From NCBI GenBank assembly GCA_029210585.1, contig JARGFP010000016.1, positions 1 through 64,000 on the forward strand: 64,000 nt of DNA, in the 5' to 3' direction. The position numbers were made by a program, and so were the translations under genes. How positions within the stretch are numbered: position 1 is the first letter of the stretch; the number at the start of each line of letters is the position of its first letter. The stretch comes from Bacteroidales bacterium (lineage in GTDB: Bacteria; Bacteroidota; Bacteroidia; Bacteroidales; GCA-2748055). The notes under the pieces were generated by a model. That model searched no databases. It worked only from the letters and a program-made list of their open reading frames with translations, and was not told where the DNA came from. Shown here one piece after another: positions 17,990-26,127 of the stretch.

Positions 17990-19501
17990 ATGCCCCTGAT
18001 CAATTCCATTATCTCCTGGTTGAATGTCAAACGGCTTCACCAGATCGAACTGTTCAAAAAATATCCGGGAAACGTGCAGCGTGAAATGTTCCGGCAATTA
18101 ATCACACAAGCTACCGACACCGAATGGGGAAAAAAATACAAGTACAAAAACATCGAAGCCATCAAGCAGTTCCAGGCCCGCGTTCCGCTGCAGACCTATG
18201 AAGATATCGTACCCTATGTTGACCGGCAAAGAGCCGGGGAGGAAAATATCCTGTGGCCCTCCGAGATCCGTTGGTATGCAAAATCCTCCGGAACAACTGC
18301 AGAAAAAAGCAAGTTCATCCCGGTAAGTCCGGAAGCGCTTGAAGAGTGTCACTTCCGCGGAGGGAAAGATGTGATGGCATTGTATACCAAACAGTTTCCT
18401 GATTCCCTTGTAATGCGGGGAAAAGCCCTTACCCTCGGGGGCAGCCACCAGATCAATAACTACAGCAACCAATCCTATTACGGCGACCTGTCAGCCATCC
18501 TGATAGAGAACCTGCCATTCTGGGCCCATTTCATCAGGACTCCCTCGGCCGAAGTTGCACTCATACCCGATTTCGAGAAGAAGGTGGAAAAGATCACCAG
18601 GATCGCCATCAAGGAAAATGTTACCAATATTGCAGGGGTTCCGTCATGGAACCTGGTACTCCTCAGGCATATTCTGAATGTCACCGGCTATGACAACCTG
18701 CTTGACATATGGCCCAACCTGGAGTTGTTTACCCATGGTGGTGTTAGTTTTGCTCCCTACAGGGAACAATTCCGGAAACTAATCCCTTCTCCTAAAATGA
18801 ATTACCTCGAAACATACAATGCTTCCGAAGGTTTTTTTGGTATCCAGGACGACCTCATTGACAGTTCGATGCTGCTGATGCTCGATTACGGGGTGTTCTA
18901 TGAATTCATTCCCATGGGGAAATTCAACGAGCCCCAGCCACCAGCCTATACCATTGACGAGGTGGAAACAGGGGTGAATTATGCGCTGGTGATCAGCACC
19001 AATGCCGGCCTGTGGAGGTACATAATTGGTGATACAATCGTCTTCACCTCCCTCACACCCCACAAATTCAAGATCACCGGGAGAACCAAGTACTTCATCA
19101 ATGCCTTCGGGGAAGAAGTGATCCTGGAGAATGCCGAAAGTGCGCTCATGACGGCCTGCAACCATACTGGCGCACAAATCAGGGATTATACTGCCGGACC
19201 GATCTATATGACTGATGAAACCAAGGGATCACACGAGTGGATGATTGAATTCGAAGCCGAACCCGAAGACCTGGAAAGGTTCACGGATGTGCTGGACAAA
19301 GCACTCTGCTCTATTAACTCGGACTATGAGGCAAAGCGATATAAGAATACCACCCTGGAAAAACCAACGGTGATCGCTGTGCCGAATGGCACCTTCTACC
19401 AATGGTTCCAGACCAAGGGAAAGGTGGGTGGACAGAATAAAATGCCCCGACTGGCAAATAACAGGAAATACCTTGAGGAGGTAAAGCAACTCATTTCATA
19501 A
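17990..19501 (+). CDS. GH3-family acyl-adenylate enzyme
   Basis: The 503-residue protein matches the GH3 (auxin-responsive) superfamily of adenylate-forming enzymes, which in plants conjugate amino acids to acids such as auxin. The adenylation motif SSGTTAEKSKFIP lies near residue 98. Other family phrases are YNASEGFFGIQDD, YALVISTNAGLWRYIIGDTI and FKITGRTKYFINAFGEEV, with KVGGQNKMPRL near the end. Bacterial members are common in Bacteroidota, but their substrate is not established. It begins twelve bases after queA and is followed by a deoxynucleoside kinase, neither of which points to a substrate. Confidence 0.88.
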   Translation: MPLINSIISWLNVKRLHQIELFKKYPGNVQREMFRQLITQATDTEWGKKYKYKNIEAIKQFQARVPLQTYEDIVPYVDRQRAGEENILWPSEIRWYAKSSGTTAEKSKFIPVSPEALEECHFRGGKDVMALYTKQFPDSLVMRGKALTLGGSHQINNYSNQSYYGDLSAILIENLPFWAHFIRTPSAEVALIPDFEKKVEKITRIAIKENVTNIAGVPSWNLVLLRHILNVTGYDNLLDIWPNLELFTHGGVSFAPYREQFRKLIPSPKMNYLETYNASEGFFGIQDDLIDSSMLLMLDYGVFYEFIPMGKFNEPQPPAYTIDEVETGVNYALVISTNAGLWRYIIGDTIVFTSLTPHKFKITGRTKYFINAFGEEVILENAESALMTACNHTGAQIRDYTAGPIYMTDETKGSHEWMIEFEAEPEDLERFTDVLDKALCSINSDYEAKRYKNTTLEKPTVIAVPNGTFYQWFQTKGKVGGQNKMPRLANNRKYLEEVKQLIS

Positions 19502-19541
19502 AAAGTTCGTATTTTAGTATTCTGTTCTCAAAAAATCAATT

Positions 19542-20156
19542 ATGCATATAGCTGTTGCTGGAAATATTGGATCCGGAAAAACCACCCTGACCGGAATGCT
19601 TGCGAAACATTACGGTTGGGAAGCACAATACGAAGATGTGGACGATAACCCGTACCTCAATGACTTCTATGAAGACATGCAACGCTGGTCGTTTAACCTC
19701 CAGATCTATTTTCTCAACAGCAGGTTCAGCCAGATCGTAAAGATCAGGCAGGGTGATAAAACAATTATCCAGGACAGAACCATCTACGAAGATGCATATA
19801 TCTTTGCCCCGAACCTGCATAGCATGGGACTGATGACTACCAGGGATTTTGAAAATTATTTCGCCCTGTTCAATCTCATGAGCAGTCTTATTGAACCCCC
19901 CGATCTGCTGATCTATCTGCGCGCTTCCATTCCTACACTGGTTAACCAGATACAGAACCGGGGAAGAAAATACGAAGACAACATCCGGCTCGACTACCTG
20001 AAACACCTGAACGAACGCTACGAGGCATGGATTGAAACCTACAGCCTCGGTAAGGTGCTGATCGTCGACGCGGATAACTATAACTTCCCGGCCAAACCGG
20101 AAGATCTCAGCGTGGTGATTGATAAAATCAATGCCAACCTCCACGGACTGTTTTAA
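19542..20156 (+). CDS. Deoxynucleoside kinase
   Basis: Salvage kinase of the dNK/dCK/dGK family that phosphorylates deoxynucleosides. A P-loop (AGNIGSGKTTL) stands at residues 6-16, then DVDDNPYLNDFYEDMQRWSF. The catalytic/sugar-binding DRTIYEDAYIFA lies near residue 83 and the lid-type arginines are in NRGRKYEDNIRLDYLKHL. 204 residues is normal. It ends the plus-strand run; the M16 protease converges on it. Confidence 0.93.
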   Translation: MHIAVAGNIGSGKTTLTGMLAKHYGWEAQYEDVDDNPYLNDFYEDMQRWSFNLQIYFLNSRFSQIVKIRQGDKTIIQDRTIYEDAYIFAPNLHSMGLMTTRDFENYFALFNLMSSLIEPPDLLIYLRASIPTLVNQIQNRGRKYEDNIRLDYLKHLNERYEAWIETYSLGKVLIVDADNYNFPAKPEDLSVVIDKINANLHGLF

Positions 20157-20230
20157 TCAGGGGTGATTACAGTCCGCAGAGGTTGATGATCAAATAGGAA
20201 ATACTATTCCGGTCCATTCCGACCAACCGG

Positions 20231-23080
20231 TTATTCAGCAGCTTCCGCAGAGGCACCTTGATCTTCGACCTGATCAGGGCTGAAAATAAGATCAACTACA
20301 TTCGCCCCCTTGTACAATTGCTTCATTGCCTTTTTCACATCCTTGACGGTCATTGTCTGGAGAATTTCCTCAAAATTTTCCGGATCATTGAAATTGAGAT
20401 CATGACGGTAGTAATTGTACAGGGTATTCATCCAATAGCTGTTGTGTTCCCGGTCCTCTTCCCGCTGCTTCAGCAGGTTGCTTACGGTCTTTGACAGGTC
20501 CTTTTCCGAAGGTCCTTTTTTCATCAGCGTCTCAAGTTCTTCGTAAACCAGTCCCTTCAGGTATTCCGCCTTTGCCGGGTCTGTGTCAAAGGCAATCATC
20601 ATGGTGGCCTTTTCATCCGGGAACTGGCTCAGCGATGTACTTGCACTCACACCATAGGTACCCCCCTCTTCTTCCCGGATGGATTCCACGAACCTGAGGT
20701 CCAGGATGCCTTTGATGACACGAAGCTTCACAAGATTCTCCGGTGAATAGTCCATTTCCTTGTTAAATGCAAGGATTACGGTAGATTTAGGAACCGACAG
20801 CTCCATCGTGATGTTTTTTTCAACACGCCCCTGCGGCTCATTCACTTCCCGGTCGATCCAGTGCTCCTCGCGCTGTGTGGACGGCAACGTGGCAATATAT
20901 TGCTTCACATAAGGCACCAGCTCCTCCTTCTGAATGTTCCCTACAAAGAAGAATGTGAAATCTGATGCATCATTGTACCTGTCGGTATAAACTTCCTGTA
21001 TTTGCTGTAACTTGACCTCCCTGATAAAACCGGTATCCATTACCCTGGTCCTGGGATGGTAATCTGTGAGGATCAGTGAAAGCGAATCGCTTAAGATCTT
21101 CTGTGGATTCTTGTTCATATTCTCCACGAAAGCCAGGTACCTGCCCGTGATGGCAGCATGGGCTTCCTCATCAAAACGCGGTGAGGCAAACCTGAGGTGG
21201 ATCAGCTGCATCAGGGTTTCAAAATCCTTCGGACTGGTACTGCCCTGCATCCCTTCTGTCAGTGCACCCAGTTGCAGGTTCAACTCAACGGTTTTCCCGG
21301 TGAGCATTTTCTGAAGCGTGGTCTGGTCATAATCTCCAACTCCATAGAACGGGACAAGACTTGATAACATCTCCATGGACGGAACATATGCTGCATCGTA
21401 CAGCGAAGAGCCACCTGGACTGAATGCCTGGAAGGAGATATTGTCCTTCTCATAGTCTGCAAACCTGTACACCACTTTTGCACCATTCGACAAAGTCCAT
21501 TCCTCTGCTTCAAGCTCCGGGATCTCCTTCTCAGCAACCACATCACCGGCAGCAAGGGGTGTTTCAATAAGTGAAGCAGCAACTTCCACATCATCATATG
21601 GTGTCACCTCCATGGACCTGGAGGATTCAAGTATCGCGACCGCTTCATTCTCTGACAAATGTTGTACCTCCTCGCTTTCCGGTCCGGAGATCACCATTAC
21701 ATTGTTCTTTGTAGTGAACCATACTGGCATCTTTTGCGCAATATCCTCCGGGGTAATGGAGTTGAACAGGGCCTGCATAATCTGGAATTCCGTTTCAATA
21801 TCCATATACGCATTGTTCCCCAGGTAGTGTGACTGGTATTCACGGGCATACTGGTCATTCGTAATCTTATCCTTCTCTTTCACCCTGTTCTCCATCCTGT
21901 TCAACAGGTGGGATTTTGCCCGTTCCAACTCGCCGGGTGCAACCCCGTAACGCTTCACGCGTTCCACTTCCTCGAGAATCGCGGAAAGCGCAAGCGCCTC
22001 CTCATTGGTCTTTGCGATAACAGCGATCGCTGTCATATCGTAATTGCGGGTAAGCGAGGTTCTGACGATGTTTCCCGCTACAAAAGGAGGCTCCCCTTTC
22101 TGTAGTAATTCTGAAATCCGTTGTGACATGACCCTATTGAACAGCTGCTCAATATACTCCTCCCGCATTTGCTCCACATTCTCCATACCAGGCGTTTCAA
22201 CGAATTCACGGATATAGATGCTGATATTCGACTGATCCGCTTCCTTGTCGGTAACCACGCCAAAGATCAGATCTTCATTGTCCGGCATCATCGTTACAGC
22301 CCGTTCCTTTGGATCATCCACCGCAGGGATCTGTGAAAACAATGCGATGACCTTTTCCTCCATTTCCCCGGCATCGAAATCACCCACAACCGCAATTGCC
22401 TGCAGATCTGTGCGGTACCAGTCATGATAAAAATTCCTGAGAGTATTGTACTCAAAATTCCTGATCACCTCCAGGTCGCCGATTACATCACGCTCTGCAT
22501 ACTTCGAGTTGTTGTAGATAAAGGGCATGGACGCTTTCATCATCCTGAAGCCTGCATTTCGCCTGGTTCGCCATTCTTCCGAAATCACCCCCCGTTCAGC
22601 CTCGATCTCATCCTCAGCCAGTAACAGGTAATTGGACCAGTCGTTTAGTACCAGCAAGCAGGTATCCAGCAATCCCGGTTTGTTGGTCGGCACCTCGCTC
22701 AGATTGTAGACCGTTTCATCCTGCGAGGTGTAGGCATTGATGTTGTATCCGAATTTCACCCCGTGCTTTTCCAGGGTATTCAGGATGCCTTTCCCCGGGA
22801 AATTTTTTGTCCCGTTAAAGGCCATGTGCTCCAGGAAATGTGCGAGACCGTTCTGACTGTCATTCTCCAGGATGGCACCCACATTCTGGATCATGTAAAA
22901 CGAAGCCCGGTTCTGGGGTTCGCTATTGCTGCGAATATAATAGGCCATCCCGTTATCAAGTACCCCGTACTTTACCTCCATGTCGAGCGGGAGTTTCAGG
23001 TCGGCAGCAGACTGCGAAAATAAAGTGCCGGAAAAAAACAGGAGCAGCAAAGCTGCCATGAGACGAATTGCATATTTCAT
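20231..23080 (-). CDS. M16-family zinc protease (two-module, secreted)
   Basis: The 949-residue protein begins with a signal peptide (AALLLLFFSGTLFSQS). The inverted zinc motif H-x-x-E-H appears as HFLEHMAFNGTKNFPG (about residues 81-96), with the third ligand expected in ERGVISEEWRTRRN. A second, inactive M16 module fills the C-terminal half (WTLSNGAKVVYRFADYEKDNISFQAFSPGGSSLY). The layout matches the periplasmic pitrilysin-like proteases of Bacteroidota that degrade peptides. It ends with a short acidic tail. No linked gene suggests a specific substrate. Confidence 0.93.
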   Translation of the reverse strand: MKYAIRLMAALLLLFFSGTLFSQSAADLKLPLDMEVKYGVLDNGMAYYIRSNSEPQNRASFYMIQNVGAILENDSQNGLAHFLEHMAFNGTKNFPGKGILNTLEKHGVKFGYNINAYTSQDETVYNLSEVPTNKPGLLDTCLLVLNDWSNYLLLAEDEIEAERGVISEEWRTRRNAGFRMMKASMPFIYNNSKYAERDVIGDLEVIRNFEYNTLRNFYHDWYRTDLQAIAVVGDFDAGEMEEKVIALFSQIPAVDDPKERAVTMMPDNEDLIFGVVTDKEADQSNISIYIREFVETPGMENVEQMREEYIEQLFNRVMSQRISELLQKGEPPFVAGNIVRTSLTRNYDMTAIAVIAKTNEEALALSAILEEVERVKRYGVAPGELERAKSHLLNRMENRVKEKDKITNDQYAREYQSHYLGNNAYMDIETEFQIMQALFNSITPEDIAQKMPVWFTTKNNVMVISGPESEEVQHLSENEAVAILESSRSMEVTPYDDVEVAASLIETPLAAGDVVAEKEIPELEAEEWTLSNGAKVVYRFADYEKDNISFQAFSPGGSSLYDAAYVPSMEMLSSLVPFYGVGDYDQTTLQKMLTGKTVELNLQLGALTEGMQGSTSPKDFETLMQLIHLRFASPRFDEEAHAAITGRYLAFVENMNKNPQKILSDSLSLILTDYHPRTRVMDTGFIREVKLQQIQEVYTDRYNDASDFTFFFVGNIQKEELVPYVKQYIATLPSTQREEHWIDREVNEPQGRVEKNITMELSVPKSTVILAFNKEMDYSPENLVKLRVIKGILDLRFVESIREEEGGTYGVSASTSLSQFPDEKATMMIAFDTDPAKAEYLKGLVYEELETLMKKGPSEKDLSKTVSNLLKQREEDREHNSYWMNTLYNYYRHDLNFNDPENFEEILQTMTVKDVKKAMKQLYKGANVVDLIFSPDQVEDQGASAEAAE

Positions 23081-23317
23081 TGTAGTAAAATTTAATTTAA
23101 GTACTTATTTTCAAAGTGAAGATAATAATAGTTGAATGCAATTTGCAGGGAATTGTTGAATAACACTCTATAAAAACGCCTGGCAACACAGCCCTGTCTT
23201 CGAACAGGGGAACGATCCCATAGCAAAATTGAGGGTTGGAGGTATGATTCCATGATCACCTAGCTAACCTTGGGTTAATGCGTTGAACGTTCCGGATATC
23301 GGCAGGGAAATAAAAAA
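23081..23317. other. Intergenic region upstream of the M16 gene
   Basis: 237 bases between the M16 start and the tRNA terminator. No open frame of useful length was seen. A minus-strand promoter for the protease should lie here, but no perfect TAnnTTTG box is visible. Confidence 0.4.
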
Positions 23318-23336
23318 GCCGGGAAAATTTCCCGGC
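23310..23336 (-). terminator. Terminator of tRNA-Asn
   Basis: Inverted repeat GCCGGGAAA (23318-23326) / TTTCCCGGC (23328-23336). On the minus strand it starts three bases beyond the tRNA CCA end and is followed by a T-run. Confidence 0.85.
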
Positions 23337-23338
23337 CC

Positions 23339-23415
23339 TGGCTCCTCAGGTAGGACTTGAACCTACGACCTACGGATTAACAGTCCGCCGCTCTAACCAA
23401 CTGAGCTACTGAGGA
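23339..23415 (-). tRNA. tRNA-Asn (GTT)
   Basis: Complete cloverleaf on the minus strand: acceptor arms TCCTCAG/CTGAGGA, D-arm AGCTCAGTTGGTTAGAGC, anticodon loop with GTT, T-arm GTAGGTTCAAGTCCTAC, discriminator G. The CCA end is encoded. It reads asparagine codons AAC and AAT. Confidence 0.97.
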
Positions 23416-23544
23416 AAATATTTTCTAACTAAACTCTGTTTTCAAACAGCGTGGCAAAAATAGATTGTTTTGGTTAATTAAACAATTAATTAGGGAAAAA
23501 AATGAATCTTTCCCTCCCTTTACCTTTAAAATCCTATTAGTTTC

Positions 23545-23552
23545 TATATTTG
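23545..23552 (+). promoter_or_regulatory. -7 box before the short ORF and kinase
   Basis: TATATTTG, a perfect TAnnTTTG match, 15 bases before the ATG of the short upstream ORF and 140 bases before the kinase. No TTG is seen at -33. Confidence 0.45.
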
Positions 23553-23566
23553 TTCAAATTTGAATT

Positions 23567-23695
23567 ATGAACCGAGCCATGATAGCAATATCGACGCACG
23601 CTAAATTATTATTTTATTATGCGCGTTGGAAATCATCACTAAACAGTCATGGCGAGCTCCATCTGACCTATAAAAAAAATATAAATAACAGATGA
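23567..23695 (+). CDS. Possible 42-residue leader ORF
   Basis: ATG at 23567 opens a frame of 42 codons whose TGA (23693-23695) overlaps the kinase ATG (23692) as ATGA, the classic arrangement for translational coupling. The peptide is basic (begins MNRAMIAISTHAKLLFYYAR) and I recognise no family. It could be a true leader peptide that couples translation to the kinase, or chance in an AT-rich leader. The promoter-like box just upstream supports transcription through it. Confidence 0.35.
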   Translation: MNRAMIAISTHAKLLFYYARWKSSLNSHGELHLTYKKNINNR

Positions 23696-24678
23696 AAATA
23701 CTGGGAATGGGCAATGCCCTGGTCGATATCATTACCACGCTTGAAGATGATACATTACTGGAAACGTTTGGACTGCCAAAAGGCAGCATGACATTGGTGG
23801 ATCATGAGACTTCGAACTTTATCAACATACAAACAGCCGGACTGAAAAAGCAGAAAGCCTCAGGCGGATCTGCTGCAAACACCATTCACGGCCTGGCCCA
23901 TATGGGTGTCAAAACAGGTTTTGTAGGCATGGTCGGGGGCGACGACCTGGGGAAATTTTTCTTCAAAGACATGAAGAGCAAGAAAATCAGCCCCATGCTG
24001 TTCAAAAGCATCCGGGAAACCGGAAGGGCCGTTGCGCTGATCAGTCCCGATTCGGAACGTACATTTGCCACGTACCTTGGTGCTGCGGTGGAGCTTTCCA
24101 CGGAAGACCTGGATTCAAATATTTTCGCTGGCTACGATTACCTCTACCTTGAGGGATATCTTGTACAGGATCATGATCTGATCGAAAAAGCGGTCAGGCT
24201 GGCCAAAATGAACGGGATGAAAGTATGCATTGACCTGGCCAGCTACAATATCGTGGAAGAACACAGGTCTTTTTTTCTTGAACTTATCAGGAACCAGGTG
24301 GACATTGTCTTTGCCAACAACCAGGAGGCTGAAGCTCTTACCGGGGCGCAACCGGAACAAGCTGTGGAAATACTTGGCGGCTACGCAGATATCGCCATCG
24401 TTAAAACCGGTGCCGAAGGCTCACTGATCTTCGCCGATGGAACGTTGCATAAAATCGGGATCAGGCCCTCCAAATCCATTGATACTACAGGTGCCGGTGA
24501 CATGTATGCGTCGGGATTCCTGTATGGACTGGTCAATGGACTTTCGCTCGAAACCTGCGGAAACATCGGTGCCATCCTTTCCGGCAGGGTAATCGAGGTC
24601 CTGGGTGCAAAAATGGATGAATCGACCTGGGAAAACATCCGCAGACAGGTCAGGGCAATCATGGAAAATGAACAGTAA
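23692..24678 (+). CDS. PfkB-family carbohydrate/nucleoside kinase
   Basis: The 328-residue ribokinase-fold kinase starts MKILGMGNALVDI, the form seen in adenosine-kinase-like members. The first signature is GGSAANTIHGLAHMGVKTGFVGMVGGDDLG. The second, SIDTTGAGDMYASGFLYGL, holds the catalytic Asp at about residue 270. In Bacteroidota such proteins are usually annotated as adenosine kinase or sugar kinase; the substrate cannot be settled from sequence. It converges on the DUF2797 gene with only two bases between stop codons. Confidence 0.88.
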   Translation: MKILGMGNALVDIITTLEDDTLLETFGLPKGSMTLVDHETSNFINIQTAGLKKQKASGGSAANTIHGLAHMGVKTGFVGMVGGDDLGKFFFKDMKSKKISPMLFKSIRETGRAVALISPDSERTFATYLGAAVELSTEDLDSNIFAGYDYLYLEGYLVQDHDLIEKAVRLAKMNGMKVCIDLASYNIVEEHRSFFLELIRNQVDIVFANNQEAEALTGAQPEQAVEILGGYADIAIVKTGAEGSLIFADGTLHKIGIRPSKSIDTTGAGDMYASGFLYGLVNGLSLETCGNIGAILSGRVIEVLGAKMDESTWENIRRQVRAIMENEQ

Positions 24679-24680
24679 AA

Positions 24681-25478
24681 TCAGTATTCCAGCCTGACCC
24701 TGTATCCGCCGAACTTCCTGATATTGATAACTTTTCCATCGCTGAACAGCAGGTACTGACCTTTGATTCCAAGCAATACGCCCCGTATCAGCGGATCCTT
24801 GTCAAGATTCAGACTTCCGGCTTTCAGGGGATAGTTCTCCACCGGGTAGCTGATCGTTGTCACCGCATCATTATGAGATCCGAATTCAGCCAATTCATCA
24901 GGAAGAAGAAGCAACGCCTCACGTTTCCTGTCCAGGAGATCACCATCAACCAGGAGTACATTTTTCAACATGTTCCGCCAGTTGGTTTTATCATCCAGAT
25001 GGTCCTTCAGGAACACCTCGATCAGGCCGGCGGTATACCTGTTGGGTGTCCTGGCAATCTCAATGGCACCCACTGCACCCTGGTCAATCCAACGGTGAGG
25101 GACCTGTGATATCCGGGTGACACCCACTTTCAACCCACTGGTATAACTGATGTATACCACCTGGTCGGCCAGGCAATGCTTTGCTGCATACACCATATCC
25201 CTGGCGATGCCTTCATGGGCCCTGCACAATTCCGGATGCAGCACACACTCCTCCGTTTCCGGTGCAGTTCTGAAACATGGAAAACAGTATCCCTGGGCAA
25301 AGGATTTGCTGGTCTTTCTTCCGCAGCGGATACAATGGATCTCTCCCAGGAATTCCATCCGCACTTCGTTGCCGATCAATTCATTCACAAAGATCTCTTC
25401 TCCCCACAAGGGCAAAAAATAGCGAACCGGATCAGCCAGCTCCGTGCGCATTTTGCGAATATTCCCTGAAATTTCCAT
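24681..25478 (-). CDS. DUF2797 protein
   Basis: The 265-residue protein has two zinc-finger-like Cys pairs (CIRCGRK and CFPCF, about 49-70), then CVLHPELCRAHEG. A GIY-YIG-like core follows (YISYTSGLKVGVTRISQVPHRWIDQGA). This order is typical of DUF2797. The function is unknown; the GIY-YIG resemblance suggests nucleic acid contact, but catalytic activity is not shown. A perfect minus-strand -7 box (TACATTTG as read on the minus strand, 25560-25567) lies about 80 bases upstream. Confidence 0.85.
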   Translation of the reverse strand: MEISGNIRKMRTELADPVRYFLPLWGEEIFVNELIGNEVRMEFLGEIHCIRCGRKTSKSFAQGYCFPCFRTAPETEECVLHPELCRAHEGIARDMVYAAKHCLADQVVYISYTSGLKVGVTRISQVPHRWIDQGAVGAIEIARTPNRYTAGLIEVFLKDHLDDKTNWRNMLKNVLLVDGDLLDRKREALLLLPDELAEFGSHNDAVTTISYPVENYPLKAGSLNLDKDPLIRGVLLGIKGQYLLFSDGKVINIRKFGGYRVRLEY

Positions 25479-25559
25479 GCCTCTATGTTGTCTTTTCCCG
25501 ATGATACAAGTTTGAACGGATTATAAAGATAACCAAATGCAGAAAAATCCGATCGTTTC

Positions 25560-25567
25560 CAAATGTA
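25560..25567 (-). promoter_or_regulatory. -7 box for the DUF2797 gene
   Basis: CAAATGTA on the plus strand reads TACATTTG on the minus strand, a perfect TAnnTTTG match. No -33 TTG was found at the usual distance. Confidence 0.4.
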
Positions 25568-25690
25568 TGACCCGTCATAGAAAAAAATATTTTGCCTCCC
25601 AGAATATCTTATTTAATTGTATAACTGCATGTTACGAATTTTTTTGAACGACATAATTATCAACGGTCATAAATATTTTAGTACTTTGTA

Positions 25691-25722
25691 TTGCATGGTA
25701 CCAAATTTTTTACATATCTTTG
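25691..25722 (+). promoter_or_regulatory. Promoter of the padR-pspC pair
   Basis: TTG at 25691-25693, 21 bases, then TATCTTTG at 25715-25722, leaving a leader of roughly 55 bases before padR. The palindromes ATGGTACCA-like (25695 on) and ATATGCAT (about 25734) lie around it and could be a PadR self-operator. The rest of 25479-25785 is AT-rich without genes. Confidence 0.6.
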
Positions 25723-25785
25723 CATTGTCATGTTATATGCATAAGAACGTACTCTGACTTTATAACTATTTAAAGAGGCAAGATA

Positions 25786-26109
25786 ATGAACATAGAAAAC
25801 GCAACGGCACAGATGAGAAAGGGCGCGCTGGAGTTTTGCATACTGGCGATCGTCAGCAAAAAAGACTGCTACGCTTCCGACATCATCAATACCATGAAGG
25901 AGAAGAATCTCATCGTGGTTGAAGGAACGCTCTATCCCCTTCTGACCAGGCAAAAAAATGCCGGTCTGCTCCAATACCGCTGGGAAGAATCCAAACAGGG
26001 ACCCCCGCGAAAGTATTATGCACTTACAGAAAAGGGCAAAGATTACCTGTCTGAACTCAAGGGATCCTGGAAAGAACTGGTAGATTCCGTAAATTCCATC
26101 ATTGAATAA
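25786..26109 (+). CDS. PadR-family transcriptional regulator
   Basis: The 107-residue winged-helix regulator has a typical PadR core: MRKGALEFCILAIVSKKDCYASDIINTM, VVEGTLYPLLTRQKNAGLLQYRW and GPPRKYYALTEKGKDYL. It lacks the long C-terminal dimerisation domain, so it is of the short PadR-s2 type. It sits 18 bases before the PspC-domain gene. In Bacteroidota this PadR-PspC pairing is common, so it probably controls its partner and itself. Confidence 0.93.
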   Translation: MNIENATAQMRKGALEFCILAIVSKKDCYASDIINTMKEKNLIVVEGTLYPLLTRQKNAGLLQYRWEESKQGPPRKYYALTEKGKDYLSELKGSWKELVDSVNSIIE

Positions 26110-26127
26110 CAGAAACCTGATTACATC

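Noticed and set aside
17129-18097. 322-residue minus-strand open frame
   Set aside because: Antisense to queA, which has complete family motifs.
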